A stretch of 64,000 nucleotides of DNA, from positions 46,249 to 110,248 of IMG/VR virus record IMGVR_UViG_3300047444_000617. One strand, written 5' to 3'. The notes below the pieces were generated by a model. That model ran no database searches and was not told the DNA's origin. It saw only the letters and a program-made list of their open reading frames with translations. This document shows, piece by piece, positions 38,206-48,046 of this stretch (positions within the stretch are counted from its first letter, which is position 1; every line of letters starts with the position of its first letter). The DNA is from a virus. The position numbers and the translations under genes were made by a program.

Positions 38206-38697
38206 TCAGACCGTGGCCGGGGCAGGCTGGGCGACGTCCACCGGCGGCTCGGGGGCAGGCTCGGGGGTGGGCTCCGTCGTCTCGTCGGGGACCGCGTCGG
38301 TGCTCAGCGGGAAGTTGTTCGACGGGCCGGACTCCTCAGCCTCCAGCGCCTGCTCGAAGTCCGAGGTCAGTTCCTCGACGGGACGGATATGAAGCGTCTT
38401 CGCCTCGCGCACCAGCGCGTTCTGCAGCCAGCCGAACCAGCCGTACTTCTTGAGCAGGGAGTGGTAGAAGACAGTGCCGGTCAGCCAGGCGAGGAACGCG
38501 GCTCCCAAGGCTGGTGCCCAGGTGTAGTTCTCCGGGTCGCCCTGGCGTACCGCCGCGAAGCCGGTAGCGGTGGCCAGGACGGCGTGCGCGAAGCCCTTGA
38601 TGGTCGGGCTGGTCGAGGGCCTGGTGAACACCGCCACGATGGCGGGCAGCACCAAGCCGAGGGTGAGGGCCGCCACGTCGGCGTAGTTAGTAGGCAT
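38206..38697 (-). CDS. Holin-like membrane protein
   Basis: 163 residues from ATG 38697 (AAGGAAG seven bases upstream). Three hydrophobic segments: AALTLGLVLPAIVAVFTRP, GFAHAVLATATGFAAVRQG and GAAFLAWLTGTVFYHSLLKK, then a charged, Pro/Glu-rich C-terminus. The order and length match actinophage holins placed after tail genes. It would open the membrane for the GH25 endolysin. Contains TLHIRP coded CTT CAT ATC. Confidence 0.65.
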   Translation of the reverse strand: MPTNYADVAALTLGLVLPAIVAVFTRPSTSPTIKGFAHAVLATATGFAAVRQGDPENYTWAPALGAAFLAWLTGTVFYHSLLKKYGWFGWLQNALVREAKTLHIRPVEELTSDFEQALEAEESGPSNNFPLSTDAVPDETTEPTPEPAPEPPVDVAQPAPATV

Positions 38698-38763
38698 TTT
38701 CTTCCTTACGGATTGAGTGTTACGGGGTGGCACAAACCATTCAACCGGTTCTCGGAGTTGGGT

Positions 38764-41496
38764 TTAGAAACGGCGGATCGTTCGCAGCGTCGTCGCGTAC
38801 GTTCCGGTGCCGTTCAGCGTCGAGTTACCCCCGAGGTCGGACATCGTCGGACCGTTCGCGGTCTTCCGGCTGGAGATGAACCGGGGGTTGCCGCCGGAGT
38901 CCGTGCCGAGGTAGATGCCGGTGTGGTCCAACTGTCCGGACACGGCCTCTCCGCTGTCCGCGTCGAAGGACACGATGTCTCCGACCTGGAGGGCGGTCAG
39001 GCTCGGCGCTGAACTGGTGCCGGATGCTACGAGGATGCCAGGACCGGACGGACCGATGTCCCGGCTGCGTCGTGGGATGTTCAGTCCGTCGAAGGACTGG
39101 TCGAACGTCATGGGCAGGCCCAGGAACCGTCCGTAGACCGTGCGGACGAAGCCGGAGCAGTCCATGCATCCCGAGATCGTGATCGACCCGTGCGGGAAGT
39201 TCTGGGTCTCGCCGTCGGCATACGTCCAGGACAGGCCCAGGTAGTCGCTCCAGTCGGAGAATTCGATACGCGTGCCGTCTGTGGCGAGTGGACCGTACTG
39301 GGCCTGCCCGACTGCCCGCCCGTCCGATCCGGTGCCCGAAGCGGCTCCGGTGATGAACTTCATCGCGTATGCCAGGGCGTCGTCGGAGGTGTCCGTGGAC
39401 CAGGAGGCGATCTGCATGGCCAGGTCGGACGTCCAGGATCCGTCGAACGGTGCGTCCAGGGTCCGTACCCAGGTGCTGTGGGTGACGGACGGAGGGTGAG
39501 CCCACACGCCGGAGTCGAGGGCGACCTGCTCGACCAGGACGTGTATGGGCAGGGCGGTGTTGCCGGTGAACGGGAACCCCCGCAGGCCGATACGCCCGGT
39601 CGGGTAGGTGGCATCGGCGACGGAGAAGGTCCAGGTGCCCGGCTCGCTGGTGCCGTCCTTCCAGGCCCGGCACATGATGTTGCCGCCACTACGCGACGTG
39701 CGCATGTGCCACAACTGGTTCGCGGCGAAGCCGGTGCCCACCGTGGTCGTGGTGCCCAGCGTCGTCGTCGAGCCGCCGACGACCTTCTCCAGGGAGAACT
39801 GGATGTCTCCGGTCGTGGTGACGGTCAGCCGTGCTCGGTAGTGGTTGGAACTGTCCGTGTATCCGAACGTCATGCCCGCCGAAACCGACGCGCCGGTGGG
39901 CACCTTGTCGAAGGTCAGCGCAGCAGCGGCGGAGAAGTCAGAGATATCCCCGTCGTTGAGCGAGCAGTACCGTCCGACGTTCGCGGTGTCCAGCAGGATC
40001 ACGCCCTGAGATCCGTTCACCGAGAAGTTGGCGTTGGTGCCGGTCAAATTGAGCCAGGTCCCACCGGCCGGGGACATACCGAAGCCATTGGAGTAGGTGC
40101 GGTTGAAGTCGTCAACGAAGGTCCGCTTCTGCTCGGTGAAGGTCCTCGGCAGGCCGCGCATCGTCACCGTCTTGGATCCTACGGTGAGCGACGCCAACTG
40201 CCCGGAGGCGTCATTGACGACGAGCCGGTTGGGGTTGGCGAGCGACTGGTAGGTGAGGCCCTTGGCGAGGGTCACCTCCGGGAGCACGGCGTACTGCGGA
40301 GCGTTCGCGGTGATGCCCAGGGGGGTGTTCTCGTTGAGCAGGGTCTGGACGAGGAAACTGCGCTCGACGCGGTTCTCGTAGTAGTAGGAGCGGGTCAGGT
40401 TGGCGACGCCGTCGGTCTCCCACAGGTAGTCGTCGCCCTGGTTGCCATCGAAGTACTCGCGGACCGCTTGGCCTTCTTCCACGAGCACACCGTCGACCCA
40501 GAAGATGCTGGCCGTGCTGGGGGCCATCGTGCCGTGGATGACGCTCAGCCCGAGGTACACCTCCGACTGCGCAGCGGTGAAGACGACGGAGAGCGTGCGC
40601 CAGCGCTTGTTGGAGGCGTCCAGGGTGTCGGCCGCCTGGGTCCACTTCACGCTGCTGACCTGTGTCGTCTGGGTGCCGGACCATGGCGCGATGTCTCCGC
40701 AGCCGAGGGCGATGGCGACCTTGGCGCTCATGGTGTAGGTGCGCCCCGGGATCAGGCCGGACACTCGGAAGTTGCTGCCGGAGTCGGCCGGGGCGCCCGC
40801 AGGCACGGTGACCTTGAGGCTCTGGCTGCCCTTCCAGAAGAACGAGGTGTCCAGGTCCAGCGTGGCGGAGGCGACAGGGTAGTAGCCGGTGATACCCGAC
40901 TCCATGTTGGGGTTGTTCGCGTAGTTCAGACGGGTCGGCTTGACGATGGTCTGGATCTCGCGGGCGTTCTCGTAGGCGCTCGGGGCGGCGGCCGACAGCG
41001 GCAGCGGCTCGAACTGGATCGCGTCCAGGATCTGGTGCTGGTTGGCCGTCATCGACGCGAACTTGAACCCCACGGACGCGTACGCAGCACGCTTCCAGGC
41101 GTAGCCTCCTCCCGATACCGGGTAGTCGTTCGGCCCGGTGAATGCCGCGTACTGGCGCGCGTAGGAGCCCGCAGCGGCCGAGGTCAGCGCACCGCTGTTG
41201 ATGCCTGTCCAGGCCATGGCCGGGTCGACGCCCTGGTAGGGGTAGTGGGAGAAGTCCTTGAACGCCGAGGCCGGTGCGCTGACTCCAGCGTTGAGGTCTC
41301 CGCCGACGGTGAACTGCCCGGCCAGCGGGGTCAGCGGGCGCGGGCGCGGGATGCTGATGACCAGGGCGCCATCGACGGTGAACGCGCCGTCCATCGTCGG
41401 GCTGATCACCCGGAAGGTGCGGCCCGTGATCGTGCCGGTGATGCCCAGCGTCGGGGTGAAGTCGTCATCGTTGACGAACGTGACGTTGATCGTCAT
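38764..41496 (-). CDS. Large tail protein with C-terminal NlpC/P60 domain
   Basis: 910 residues. The N-terminal half is beta-rich with a carbohydrate-binding-module-like part (SFFWKGSQSLKVTVPAGAPA, ASIFWVDGVLVEEGQAV), then a concanavalin-like part (DDFNRTYSNGFGMSPAGGTW). Residues ~790-900 hold ISGCMDCSGFVRTVYGRFLG and QLDHTGIYLGTDSGG, the Cys and His of an NlpC/P60 peptidase. Likely receptor or wall binding and peptidoglycan cutting at the tail tip. Confidence 0.8.
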   Translation of the reverse strand: MTINVTFVNDDDFTPTLGITGTITGRTFRVISPTMDGAFTVDGALVISIPRPRPLTPLAGQFTVGGDLNAGVSAPASAFKDFSHYPYQGVDPAMAWTGINSGALTSAAAGSYARQYAAFTGPNDYPVSGGGYAWKRAAYASVGFKFASMTANQHQILDAIQFEPLPLSAAAPSAYENAREIQTIVKPTRLNYANNPNMESGITGYYPVASATLDLDTSFFWKGSQSLKVTVPAGAPADSGSNFRVSGLIPGRTYTMSAKVAIALGCGDIAPWSGTQTTQVSSVKWTQAADTLDASNKRWRTLSVVFTAAQSEVYLGLSVIHGTMAPSTASIFWVDGVLVEEGQAVREYFDGNQGDDYLWETDGVANLTRSYYYENRVERSFLVQTLLNENTPLGITANAPQYAVLPEVTLAKGLTYQSLANPNRLVVNDASGQLASLTVGSKTVTMRGLPRTFTEQKRTFVDDFNRTYSNGFGMSPAGGTWLNLTGTNANFSVNGSQGVILLDTANVGRYCSLNDGDISDFSAAAALTFDKVPTGASVSAGMTFGYTDSSNHYRARLTVTTTGDIQFSLEKVVGGSTTTLGTTTTVGTGFAANQLWHMRTSRSGGNIMCRAWKDGTSEPGTWTFSVADATYPTGRIGLRGFPFTGNTALPIHVLVEQVALDSGVWAHPPSVTHSTWVRTLDAPFDGSWTSDLAMQIASWSTDTSDDALAYAMKFITGAASGTGSDGRAVGQAQYGPLATDGTRIEFSDWSDYLGLSWTYADGETQNFPHGSITISGCMDCSGFVRTVYGRFLGLPMTFDQSFDGLNIPRRSRDIGPSGPGILVASGTSSAPSLTALQVGDIVSFDADSGEAVSGQLDHTGIYLGTDSGGNPRFISSRKTANGPTMSDLGGNSTLNGTGTYATTLRTIRRF

Positions 41497-43547
41497 CAGG
41501 TGACCGCCATTCCGACCTTGGTGGCGGTGCTGAGTGCCGAGTTGGTGATGGTGAGCACCTGTGTTCCGTTCCGAGAGATGGCGATGTTGCTGCCGGAGAA
41601 GGCGGCGGTGATCCGGTCACCGTCCTGGAAAGACTGCGAGTAGGTGTAGGTGCCGGTTACCGCGCCTGACTGGATCAGGTGCAGGGCTGTGCGCCCGGCC
41701 CGCCAGTAGTTGCTGGAGTCCTGCAGCCGGAAGGTGATGCCCTGCTTGAGGGTGTTACCGGGGTTGGTCAGGAACGTCGCCGACACCGTGCCGTCCGCGT
41801 GCCCGGGGATGGTGGCGATGGCTGCGGAGGCCCCGACCGGGTAGGCCGCGCCGCCCGAGTAGCCTCCCGAAGTCCACTGACCCACCGTCTCGGTCCAGGA
41901 CGCGGAGCCGAGGTCGGTGGTGCGCGTGGTCCAGTCGGACCAGTTCTCGCTGAAGGAGTCCAGGACGTTGTACGCGGGCAGGGCGTCGGAGTACAGGGCA
42001 GTGATCAGGGATCCGTGGGAGTCGTAGTACTCCACGAACGGATACACCGCGACCTGCTGCCCGGAGTAGGCCTGCGTGTAGCCGGACAGGCACATCTGGA
42101 CGCGCTCGTCGTAGCCCAGCGGCGTCCACTGGGCGTTTGCGGCGGTCGGAGAAGATGCTGCAGTTCCCCCGTAAGGCCCCTGCCCGTAGGAACCCTGCCC
42201 GAAGCCGACCGCGTCGATGACGGGAGGCAGTGCGTTCAGGCTGGCGGTGAGCGCCTGGTAGACCCGGCCGTGGTACAGCACCAGGTCACCGGGCTGGTAG
42301 TAGGTGTCAGCGTCCCACGCCTGATAGGCGTAGGGCAGCGGGATGCCCCACAGCACCGGCTGCTGCGGATCCATGGACGACTGTCCGGAGAGCCTGGCCA
42401 CCGAGCGCACGGCCATCGTCGCCGTCGTCCCGCCGGAGTTGGTGTTGCGCACCCACAGGGCGTTGCCCGCCTTGTCGTCGGGGTCGGTCGGGTTCTGCAC
42501 ACCGATACCCACCAGGACGCCGCCGGTACCTGGAGTGACACCTGCGGTGAAGGAGATCTCCTCCCACCCCGCGATGTTCCCGTTGGCGTTCACCAAGGTG
42601 GTGTCGGTGCCGTAGACCACGGCGGACCAGTAGGCGTTTGCACTGGCGGTACCGCTCGGAGCCTGGGACTGCCCGTACGCGCCGCTGGAACCGGCCTGGT
42701 ACAGGTAGGACCCGAACTCCACGCGCTCTCCGGAGGCGTAGTTCACCCCGGCGTCCCACTGCGGGTAGGTGGGGTGGTCGAAGTCGGCCTGGTCGTCGGA
42801 GAGCATCAGGTTGCTGCCGGGCAGCAGCTCGACGTCGTAGCCGGTGGTCTCGGAGATGACGCTGCGGATCTGTTCCAGCGTTCCCCGCTGCCGTCCCAGC
42901 GTCGCGGCGTCGCGCACCCGCTGGCGGAACAGGTAGGCCGGTGCCGACGCCTCGTACTGGATCCCGAACTGGGTGGCCAGCTCGGCGATGTTGTCGAAGT
43001 GCGTGCGCATCGCGTCGTTGGTGTAGCGGTTCGAGTCGAAGTAGCTCTTCACGATGTCGAAGCCGAAGCCGAAGATCGACAGGAACGGAGCCAGGTCGGT
43101 GTTGATCGTGTTGGTGTCGTCGGTGAGGTTGTTCCCGGGCTTGGTGTTGACCTTGTAGTAGTCCGGGACAAGGGAGTACAGCAGCTCGCCGTACCCGTTG
43201 TTCTTCGGCATCAGGGTCGAGACGGTGCCCGCACGGCTCCACTGGCCGGAAGCACTGATGAAGATCGTGTAGTACAGCCAGTGCCCTCCGGCCACACCCT
43301 GGTCCACGAACGACGTCGCGGTGTAGTTCTGGTCGAGCAGGATCTCCCCGTCGTTCTCGTTGACCGCCCAGCCGTAGCGGTTGCGGATCAGCCTCAGGGT
43401 GTCCCATGAGCCAGCCGGGGACTTCCAATCCAGCAGCACGGTGGAGTAGTCCGCAGGCGTGGCTGTGAAAGGGCTGACGTCGAACTCGGGGCGGACGTCC
43501 GCGCCGTAGGTCGCCAGTCCGTAGATGGATGAGCCATAAGTTCCCAT
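41496..43547 (-). CDS. Baseplate / tail protein I-like
   Basis: 683 residues; stop overlaps the next ATG (TGATG). GELLYSLVPDYYKVNTKPGN and SIFGFGFDIVKSYFDSNRYT (residues ~130-180), then QRGTLEQIRSVISETTGYDV, resemble gpI-type baseplate proteins that follow gpJ. The C-terminal half is beta-rich with repeated Tyr/Gly strands (SYGQGPYGG), probably fibre-like. Structural role near the tail tip. Confidence 0.65.
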   Translation of the reverse strand: MGTYGSSIYGLATYGADVRPEFDVSPFTATPADYSTVLLDWKSPAGSWDTLRLIRNRYGWAVNENDGEILLDQNYTATSFVDQGVAGGHWLYYTIFISASGQWSRAGTVSTLMPKNNGYGELLYSLVPDYYKVNTKPGNNLTDDTNTINTDLAPFLSIFGFGFDIVKSYFDSNRYTNDAMRTHFDNIAELATQFGIQYEASAPAYLFRQRVRDAATLGRQRGTLEQIRSVISETTGYDVELLPGSNLMLSDDQADFDHPTYPQWDAGVNYASGERVEFGSYLYQAGSSGAYGQSQAPSGTASANAYWSAVVYGTDTTLVNANGNIAGWEEISFTAGVTPGTGGVLVGIGVQNPTDPDDKAGNALWVRNTNSGGTTATMAVRSVARLSGQSSMDPQQPVLWGIPLPYAYQAWDADTYYQPGDLVLYHGRVYQALTASLNALPPVIDAVGFGQGSYGQGPYGGTAASSPTAANAQWTPLGYDERVQMCLSGYTQAYSGQQVAVYPFVEYYDSHGSLITALYSDALPAYNVLDSFSENWSDWTTRTTDLGSASWTETVGQWTSGGYSGGAAYPVGASAAIATIPGHADGTVSATFLTNPGNTLKQGITFRLQDSSNYWRAGRTALHLIQSGAVTGTYTYSQSFQDGDRITAAFSGSNIAISRNGTQVLTITNSALSTATKVGMAVT

Positions 43548-43560
43548 GTCAGTTCAGCCC

Positions 43561-44232
43561 TTAGAACGGCACGACGACGGGGGCACCGATCTGCTCCCGG
43601 ATCATGGATGCGCTCAGGTGCAGGGATTCCACTGACAGGGTCTTGTTCAGCAGTGGGTGGTAGATGCGCATGTCGATGGTCCTACCGGCGGACACCCATC
43701 CCTGCCAGCCGATGTGCATGTGGGAGTTGCCGTCCGAGATCGGTGGGAGGTCCTGCGTCATGACGTCCTGCCCGCTGATGTTGATGGACAGCATGCGGTC
43801 CGAGCCGGTGGCGTTGGAACCGGTGGCGTTGGTCCATATGCAGCGGCCGAAGACCACCCACCAGCCGGGGCGGTTGGTGGTGATGCTGTGCCCGTTGAAG
43901 AGACCCTCGGGGTCGCTGAGAGCACCCGGCGCGGGCCAGGAGATGGTCTTCATCGGCACGCCGACGGCGGCCTTGTAGGAGTCCGAGGACTTGGTCAGGT
44001 AGATCACAGGCATACCGGCGCCGCGCTGCATGGCGTCCAGTCGAGCAGACACCGAAGGCCAGGTGTTGGTATGCATCTTCAGGCTGGTGTCCCGGTGGGG
44101 GTTGAGTCCCAGGGTCTGCTGGATGGCCAGGACCTCGTCCTGCAGGTTGTTCACGTGGGAGGCGTCGATGTCCTCCACCAGGTTCTTGTGGATCGTGAAA
44201 CTCTTGTACTGCTTGGGGTAGACGGCGGCCAT
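43561..44232 (-). CDS. Tail fibre-like protein
   Basis: 223 residues. SHVNNLQDEVLAIQQTLGLN near the N-terminus is a pattern common in phage tail fibre and needle proteins; the rest is beta-rich. Contains KMHTNT coded ATG CAT ACC, sharing CATACC with the motif but lacking CTT. Coupled to gpJ-like gene upstream. Confidence 0.65.
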   Translation of the reverse strand: MAAVYPKQYKSFTIHKNLVEDIDASHVNNLQDEVLAIQQTLGLNPHRDTSLKMHTNTWPSVSARLDAMQRGAGMPVIYLTKSSDSYKAAVGVPMKTISWPAPGALSDPEGLFNGHSITTNRPGWWVVFGRCIWTNATGSNATGSDRMLSINISGQDVMTQDLPPISDGNSHMHIGWQGWVSAGRTIDMRIYHPLLNKTLSVESLHLSASMIREQIGAPVVVPF

Positions 44233-45710
44233 CAGCCGATCCCTCCGGTCATGGTGATGTTGGTGATGTTTCCGACCTTCGGGATCTCCCAGGCGCGGAA
44301 TACGACGTCAGCGGTGCCGGTCTGCGCGGCGTCCGCGCGGGCGATCATGGGAATGTCGACGTAGCGCACTCCGTCCACAGCGAGCAGGGCCTTGTAGAAG
44401 TCGGACAGGGTCAACCGCATGCCGAAATCGACGTTGGAGAAGCCGAGCATGTTCTTCAGGGCCTGCTGCACGTCGTAGAGCACGGAGGCGCGCGAGTAGC
44501 GGGGCCAGCATTCGACTGTGACCGGGGTGGTGCTGTTGCCGATGTTCACGCCGACTACTGAAGGGCCTGCCACGGTGACGGTGACGCCTGCCAGTGCCTT
44601 GCCCTGGAGGGTCTGCAGCACGGCGGCCAGCACCGCGCTGCTGGGCTGACCACCATCGGATCCGATGACATACACCGTGACGGAGGTGTAGGTGGCAGCG
44701 ACCGCGTTCGCCCGCACGATGCCGGGTACGGTCAGCGCCAGGTCGGAGAAGTCGGCGAGGGTGACGCAGCGGTCCTGGGTGCGGAAGATGCGGGGTGCGT
44801 TCGAGCGGATCTGGTCGTTGGTCTCGGGGTCCGCTCCGCCGGTCATGGCCGAGGAGATCGCGCTGCCGTCGCTGTCCTGCGCCAGCGTGACGCCGGGCAG
44901 GTTCGCGCTGGCGATGGATGTGACGACGCCCGCGTTGACGTTGCCGATGGTGCCGCCACCCACGCGGTAGGTGGCGTAGATGGTCAGTTGGTTGGTGGGG
45001 ATGGCGCCGTTGAGGTTGTCGCCGAAGCGGATCCAGGTCGCGCCGGAGTCGTCGAGGTAGGTGGTGAAGACCCTGTCCTGGGGATCGGCGTCCACCAGGT
45101 AGGTGATGTACGTCCACTCGGTAAGGGTGTCGACGTCGTCCACGTAGACCTGAACCGTCCCGCTGATGACGGGTACGTCCGGCAGCCGGAACTCCTGCAC
45201 CGGCAGGCCGGTCGACGTACCGACGTTCACCTGGGTGCGTGTGACGCCCTGGGTGACCGACACCGTGGCGGTGCCTCCGTTGATGGGGACCAGGATGTCG
45301 GAATCGGTTTCGTAGGTGACGGGGCTGTCGATGGTGTCCAAGTACTCGGTGACCACCTGGGTGCCTGCGGGCACCAGTACGGCCGGGCCGGGGTTGGATG
45401 TCTGGAAGGTCACCGTGCCGGTGGCAGGCACCCCGTTGCTCGGGCTGTAGCCGAGCAGGTCGGCGATCTGCAGCAGTGACATGCGCTGCGTGGCGGTCGG
45501 AAGGAAGGACTCCTGCTGGAGGCGGTCACCGTAGTAGGACAGGTTGTCTCCGAGGTAGGAGAACAACTCCACCATGAGTACACCGAAGTCCCCCTCGGAG
45601 GAGGGCACCCATTGCGGGTAGGCGCGCGAGGCGAAGTCCAGCAAGGAGGACTTGAAGCCCTCGTAGTCGCGGCTGGTGTAGTCGATAGCCGGTGGCGTGG
45701 GGGTACTCAT
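44232..45710 (-). CDS. Baseplate J-like protein
   Basis: 492 residues. IDYTSRDYEGFKSSLLDFAS at the start, FSYLGDNLSYYGDRLQQESF, and RTQDRCVTLADFSDLALTVPG in the middle are typical of the gpJ/gp47 baseplate family. It forms part of the wedge ring that opens during contraction. Neighbours gp25-like, gpV-like and gpD-like complete the module. Confidence 0.88.
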   Translation of the reverse strand: MSTPTPPAIDYTSRDYEGFKSSLLDFASRAYPQWVPSSEGDFGVLMVELFSYLGDNLSYYGDRLQQESFLPTATQRMSLLQIADLLGYSPSNGVPATGTVTFQTSNPGPAVLVPAGTQVVTEYLDTIDSPVTYETDSDILVPINGGTATVSVTQGVTRTQVNVGTSTGLPVQEFRLPDVPVISGTVQVYVDDVDTLTEWTYITYLVDADPQDRVFTTYLDDSGATWIRFGDNLNGAIPTNQLTIYATYRVGGGTIGNVNAGVVTSIASANLPGVTLAQDSDGSAISSAMTGGADPETNDQIRSNAPRIFRTQDRCVTLADFSDLALTVPGIVRANAVAATYTSVTVYVIGSDGGQPSSAVLAAVLQTLQGKALAGVTVTVAGPSVVGVNIGNSTTPVTVECWPRYSRASVLYDVQQALKNMLGFSNVDFGMRLTLSDFYKALLAVDGVRYVDIPMIARADAAQTGTADVVFRAWEIPKVGNITNITMTGGIG

Positions 45711-46126
45711 CCGCTGATGACCTCGCTTACGGTGCCGCCCACGCTGACCACGGCGGTGTTGGTCTGCTGCGCGAGGCTGCTCGGGGAAGCCCCGGCCTCA
45801 CGGCGTATGTAGTCGACCTCGATTCGCGCGAGGGACATCTGCGAGGCGTCAGGAATAGGGGTTGCCTTCTGGAGTACAACGCCGGGCTCATAGGCGGTGA
45901 ATGCAGCGGTCACGGCACGGCTGATTTCCTGCGCGACAAAGGACGCGTCAGGGTCGAAAAGCAGATCCGCCACAGGCACCCCGTAGTTCGGGAGCATGAC
46001 TCTCTCCCCCGGCTGCGTGCCGACGAGAGCATTCACGTGCTGGGCGATCTGCCTGTCCGGATTCGTCTCGACGGCGATTGTCCCGTCGGGAGCTAGGCGA
46101 AAAGGAATGGCGATCTCGGTAGGCAT
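45707..46126 (-). CDS. Baseplate wedge protein, gpW/gp25-like
   Basis: 139 residues. IAQHVNALVGTQPGERVMLP then NYGVPVADLLFD matches the gp25/GPW family, which tethers the sheath to the baseplate and starts sheath assembly. Preceded by GGGAG nine bases before the ATG; follows a hairpin after the spike gene. Confidence 0.88.
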   Translation of the reverse strand: MPTEIAIPFRLAPDGTIAVETNPDRQIAQHVNALVGTQPGERVMLPNYGVPVADLLFDPDASFVAQEISRAVTAAFTAYEPGVVLQKATPIPDASQMSLARIEVDYIRREAGASPSSLAQQTNTAVVSVGGTVSEVISG

Positions 46127-46134
46127 GCTTGCAT

Positions 46135-46186
46135 TCTCCCAGGGCGGAAGAATTGCTTGTTAGCGCCTACCGAGACCGCCGGGAGA
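46135..46186. terminator. Hairpin between spike and gp25-like genes
   Basis: TCTCCC/GGGAGA plus GGCGG/CCGCC (arms 46135-46147 and 46176-46186), 28-base loop. Could reduce transcript passing to the distal baseplate genes. No T-run. Confidence 0.4.
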
Positions 46187-48046
46187 TCAGACGAGGTTGC
46201 CGATCGGGATCTTCGCGTTGATCATGAACGTGTCGTTCACCGCGATCGTCGGCAGCCCCTGACCCCGGAACTCGCCACTGCTGTTCACGTAGGTGGCGAT
46301 CGACGCCGTGGCCGTGGACATCCGGATGGCACCACCCGCAGGACTGACGTCACCCCCGAGGCTGACGCCGGGAAGGCCGGTGGCGATCAGAGCACTCGGA
46401 GAGGTGCTGGTGGCATGGAAGACGCCGACCAGGTGGATGTTGTCCTCCCCGTCTCGACGCCACCGGAGGTTCGGGTAGGCACCACCGATGCCTGTGCCCT
46501 GCGCCCATCCGGTACCCATGACCGCGTCGGTCCAGGACTCCGCGTTACCAGAGAGGTCGGCCTTCACCACCGCGCCGCTGACCAGCAGGTTGGCCGCGTA
46601 GGTACCGGTGCGCTCGGTCACCGTTACGCTCGGCGGGAGGGGGAGTGTCGAGTCCCCTTCGGAGATGGTGAGCCGCGCCGCGAGGTTGGGGCCGCCACCT
46701 CCCTCGAAGCCGGAGTCCACCCGGACAGCACCTGGGCCGTCGCTGATCATGGTCGACGAGGCGCCGGTGTTGTTCGCTCCGGCGTCGGTGAAGACCAGTC
46801 CGCCACCAGACAGAGAGGTGGTGGACGTGCCACTGGTCGTGGAGATGTCCCCGTTGGCGCCACCGATGTCGGCCGTCACGGCGCCCGTCGAGTCGTACAC
46901 CTTCATGCTGTTGTCACCCGCCTCGTTCAGCGTGATGCGCTCGCCGGACGTGGCTGTCTGGATGGTGGATCCGGTGATCGTCTTGCCGTCGATGGCGGTC
47001 GCGGACAACTGGGATGCGGAGATCGTCCCCACCGTGATCTTGGTGGCGTCGATGCTGGCGATGACACCACTCGACGCGGTGATCGTCCCGGCCGCCATCT
47101 CGTTGGCCGTCACAGAGTTCGCCGCGATGTCACTGGTACCTGCCTGCTTGGGAGTGTCGGAGTTCGCGCCCGAAGGGGCGGAGGCGATGCCGACCTTGGA
47201 GTACGCGATCAGCCGGTAGTTGTAGGAGTTGGCGTAGTTCTGCACCGAGTCGTAGAGGAAGTCCGGGCCGGTCAGGGTGCCTACGACCACCGGGGCGGGG
47301 AACGCCGGATCCGTGTCGCGCTCGACCTGGACGTGGGAGAAGATCAGTGGCATCGCTGTGCCGGTGTGGTCCAGCCCGTCCCAGGTAACGCGCAGGCCGC
47401 CCAGGACACCCAGGACTGCGGGCGTGGAGGGGACCGGCGGCGGAGTCGTGGAGGACGCGGTGGTGATGTCCGTGGAGGACCACAGGGAGGCGTTGCCGGA
47501 GTTGTCGAGGGCCTGGACGCGGACGAAGAAGTCCACGCCGGTATGAAGGCCGTCGAAGACGACGAGGGTGTCCTCAGTGATCTGGCCGCCGGACCAGTTG
47601 GTGCCGTCGTAGGAGGTCTGCACGACGTAGTGCGACAGGTCGACGAGGTTGGTCCCGTCCTGGTTCTCCGTCGGCGCAGTCCAACTGGCCGTCACGTGCG
47701 CCCGCGTGCTGCCGTCGTCGGCGATGTACTGCACGGTCGACAGTGTCAGCGCGGTCGGCTGCTTGGGAGGCATCGAGTCGTACTCAAGACCCCCTACCTG
47801 GTCCTGTACTTCCTTGATGCCCAGCGGGGAGTACACCGGCTGGGTGACGTCACCACCGGAGAACTGCACCCACACGTTCTGTCCGGCCGCAGGCACGGTG
47901 TTCGTCGGGGAGGCCGGAACCGCCCAGGCGCTCTCCGCTCCGCCCAGGATCTGAGGTATGAGCAGGGTGACGCGGGCCTCCTTGAGGGGGTCCACGTTGT
48001 TGGCAACCGTCCCTGGATACATGCCAAGAACCGGGTCAGACGACAT
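46187..48046 (-). CDS. Baseplate spike (gpV/gp5-like OB-fold) with fibronectin-type regions
   Basis: 619 residues. Residues 1-80 (MYPGTVANNVDPLKEARVTL, then AAGQNVWVQFSGGDVTQPVY) are the OB-fold of gpV/gp5 spikes. Then two fibronectin type III-like repeats (~110-300; HYVVQTSYDGTNWSGG), a long Thr/Ser/Ala heptad part (ASGVIASIDATKITVGTISA) as in tail fibres, and a C-terminal beta domain. The fusion of spike and fibre parts is unusual. DGLHTGVDF is the only motif copy between 39 and 50 kb. Confidence 0.78.
   Translation of the reverse strand: MSSDPVLGMYPGTVANNVDPLKEARVTLLIPQILGGAESAWAVPASPTNTVPAAGQNVWVQFSGGDVTQPVYSPLGIKEVQDQVGGLEYDSMPPKQPTALTLSTVQYIADDGSTRAHVTASWTAPTENQDGTNLVDLSHYVVQTSYDGTNWSGGQITEDTLVVFDGLHTGVDFFVRVQALDNSGNASLWSSTDITTASSTTPPPVPSTPAVLGVLGGLRVTWDGLDHTGTAMPLIFSHVQVERDTDPAFPAPVVVGTLTGPDFLYDSVQNYANSYNYRLIAYSKVGIASAPSGANSDTPKQAGTSDIAANSVTANEMAAGTITASSGVIASIDATKITVGTISASQLSATAIDGKTITGSTIQTATSGERITLNEAGDNSMKVYDSTGAVTADIGGANGDISTTSGTSTTSLSGGGLVFTDAGANNTGASSTMISDGPGAVRVDSGFEGGGGPNLAARLTISEGDSTLPLPPSVTVTERTGTYAANLLVSGAVVKADLSGNAESWTDAVMGTGWAQGTGIGGAYPNLRWRRDGEDNIHLVGVFHATSTSPSALIATGLPGVSLGGDVSPAGGAIRMSTATASIATYVNSSGEFRGQGLPTIAVNDTFMINAKIPIGNLV

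Noticed and set aside
44069-44076. GGTATGCAT (MHT, ATG CAT ACC) and CGTATGAAT at 8001 (IHT) as motif copies
   Set aside because: They share CATAC but lack the CTT half; counted as near matches only.
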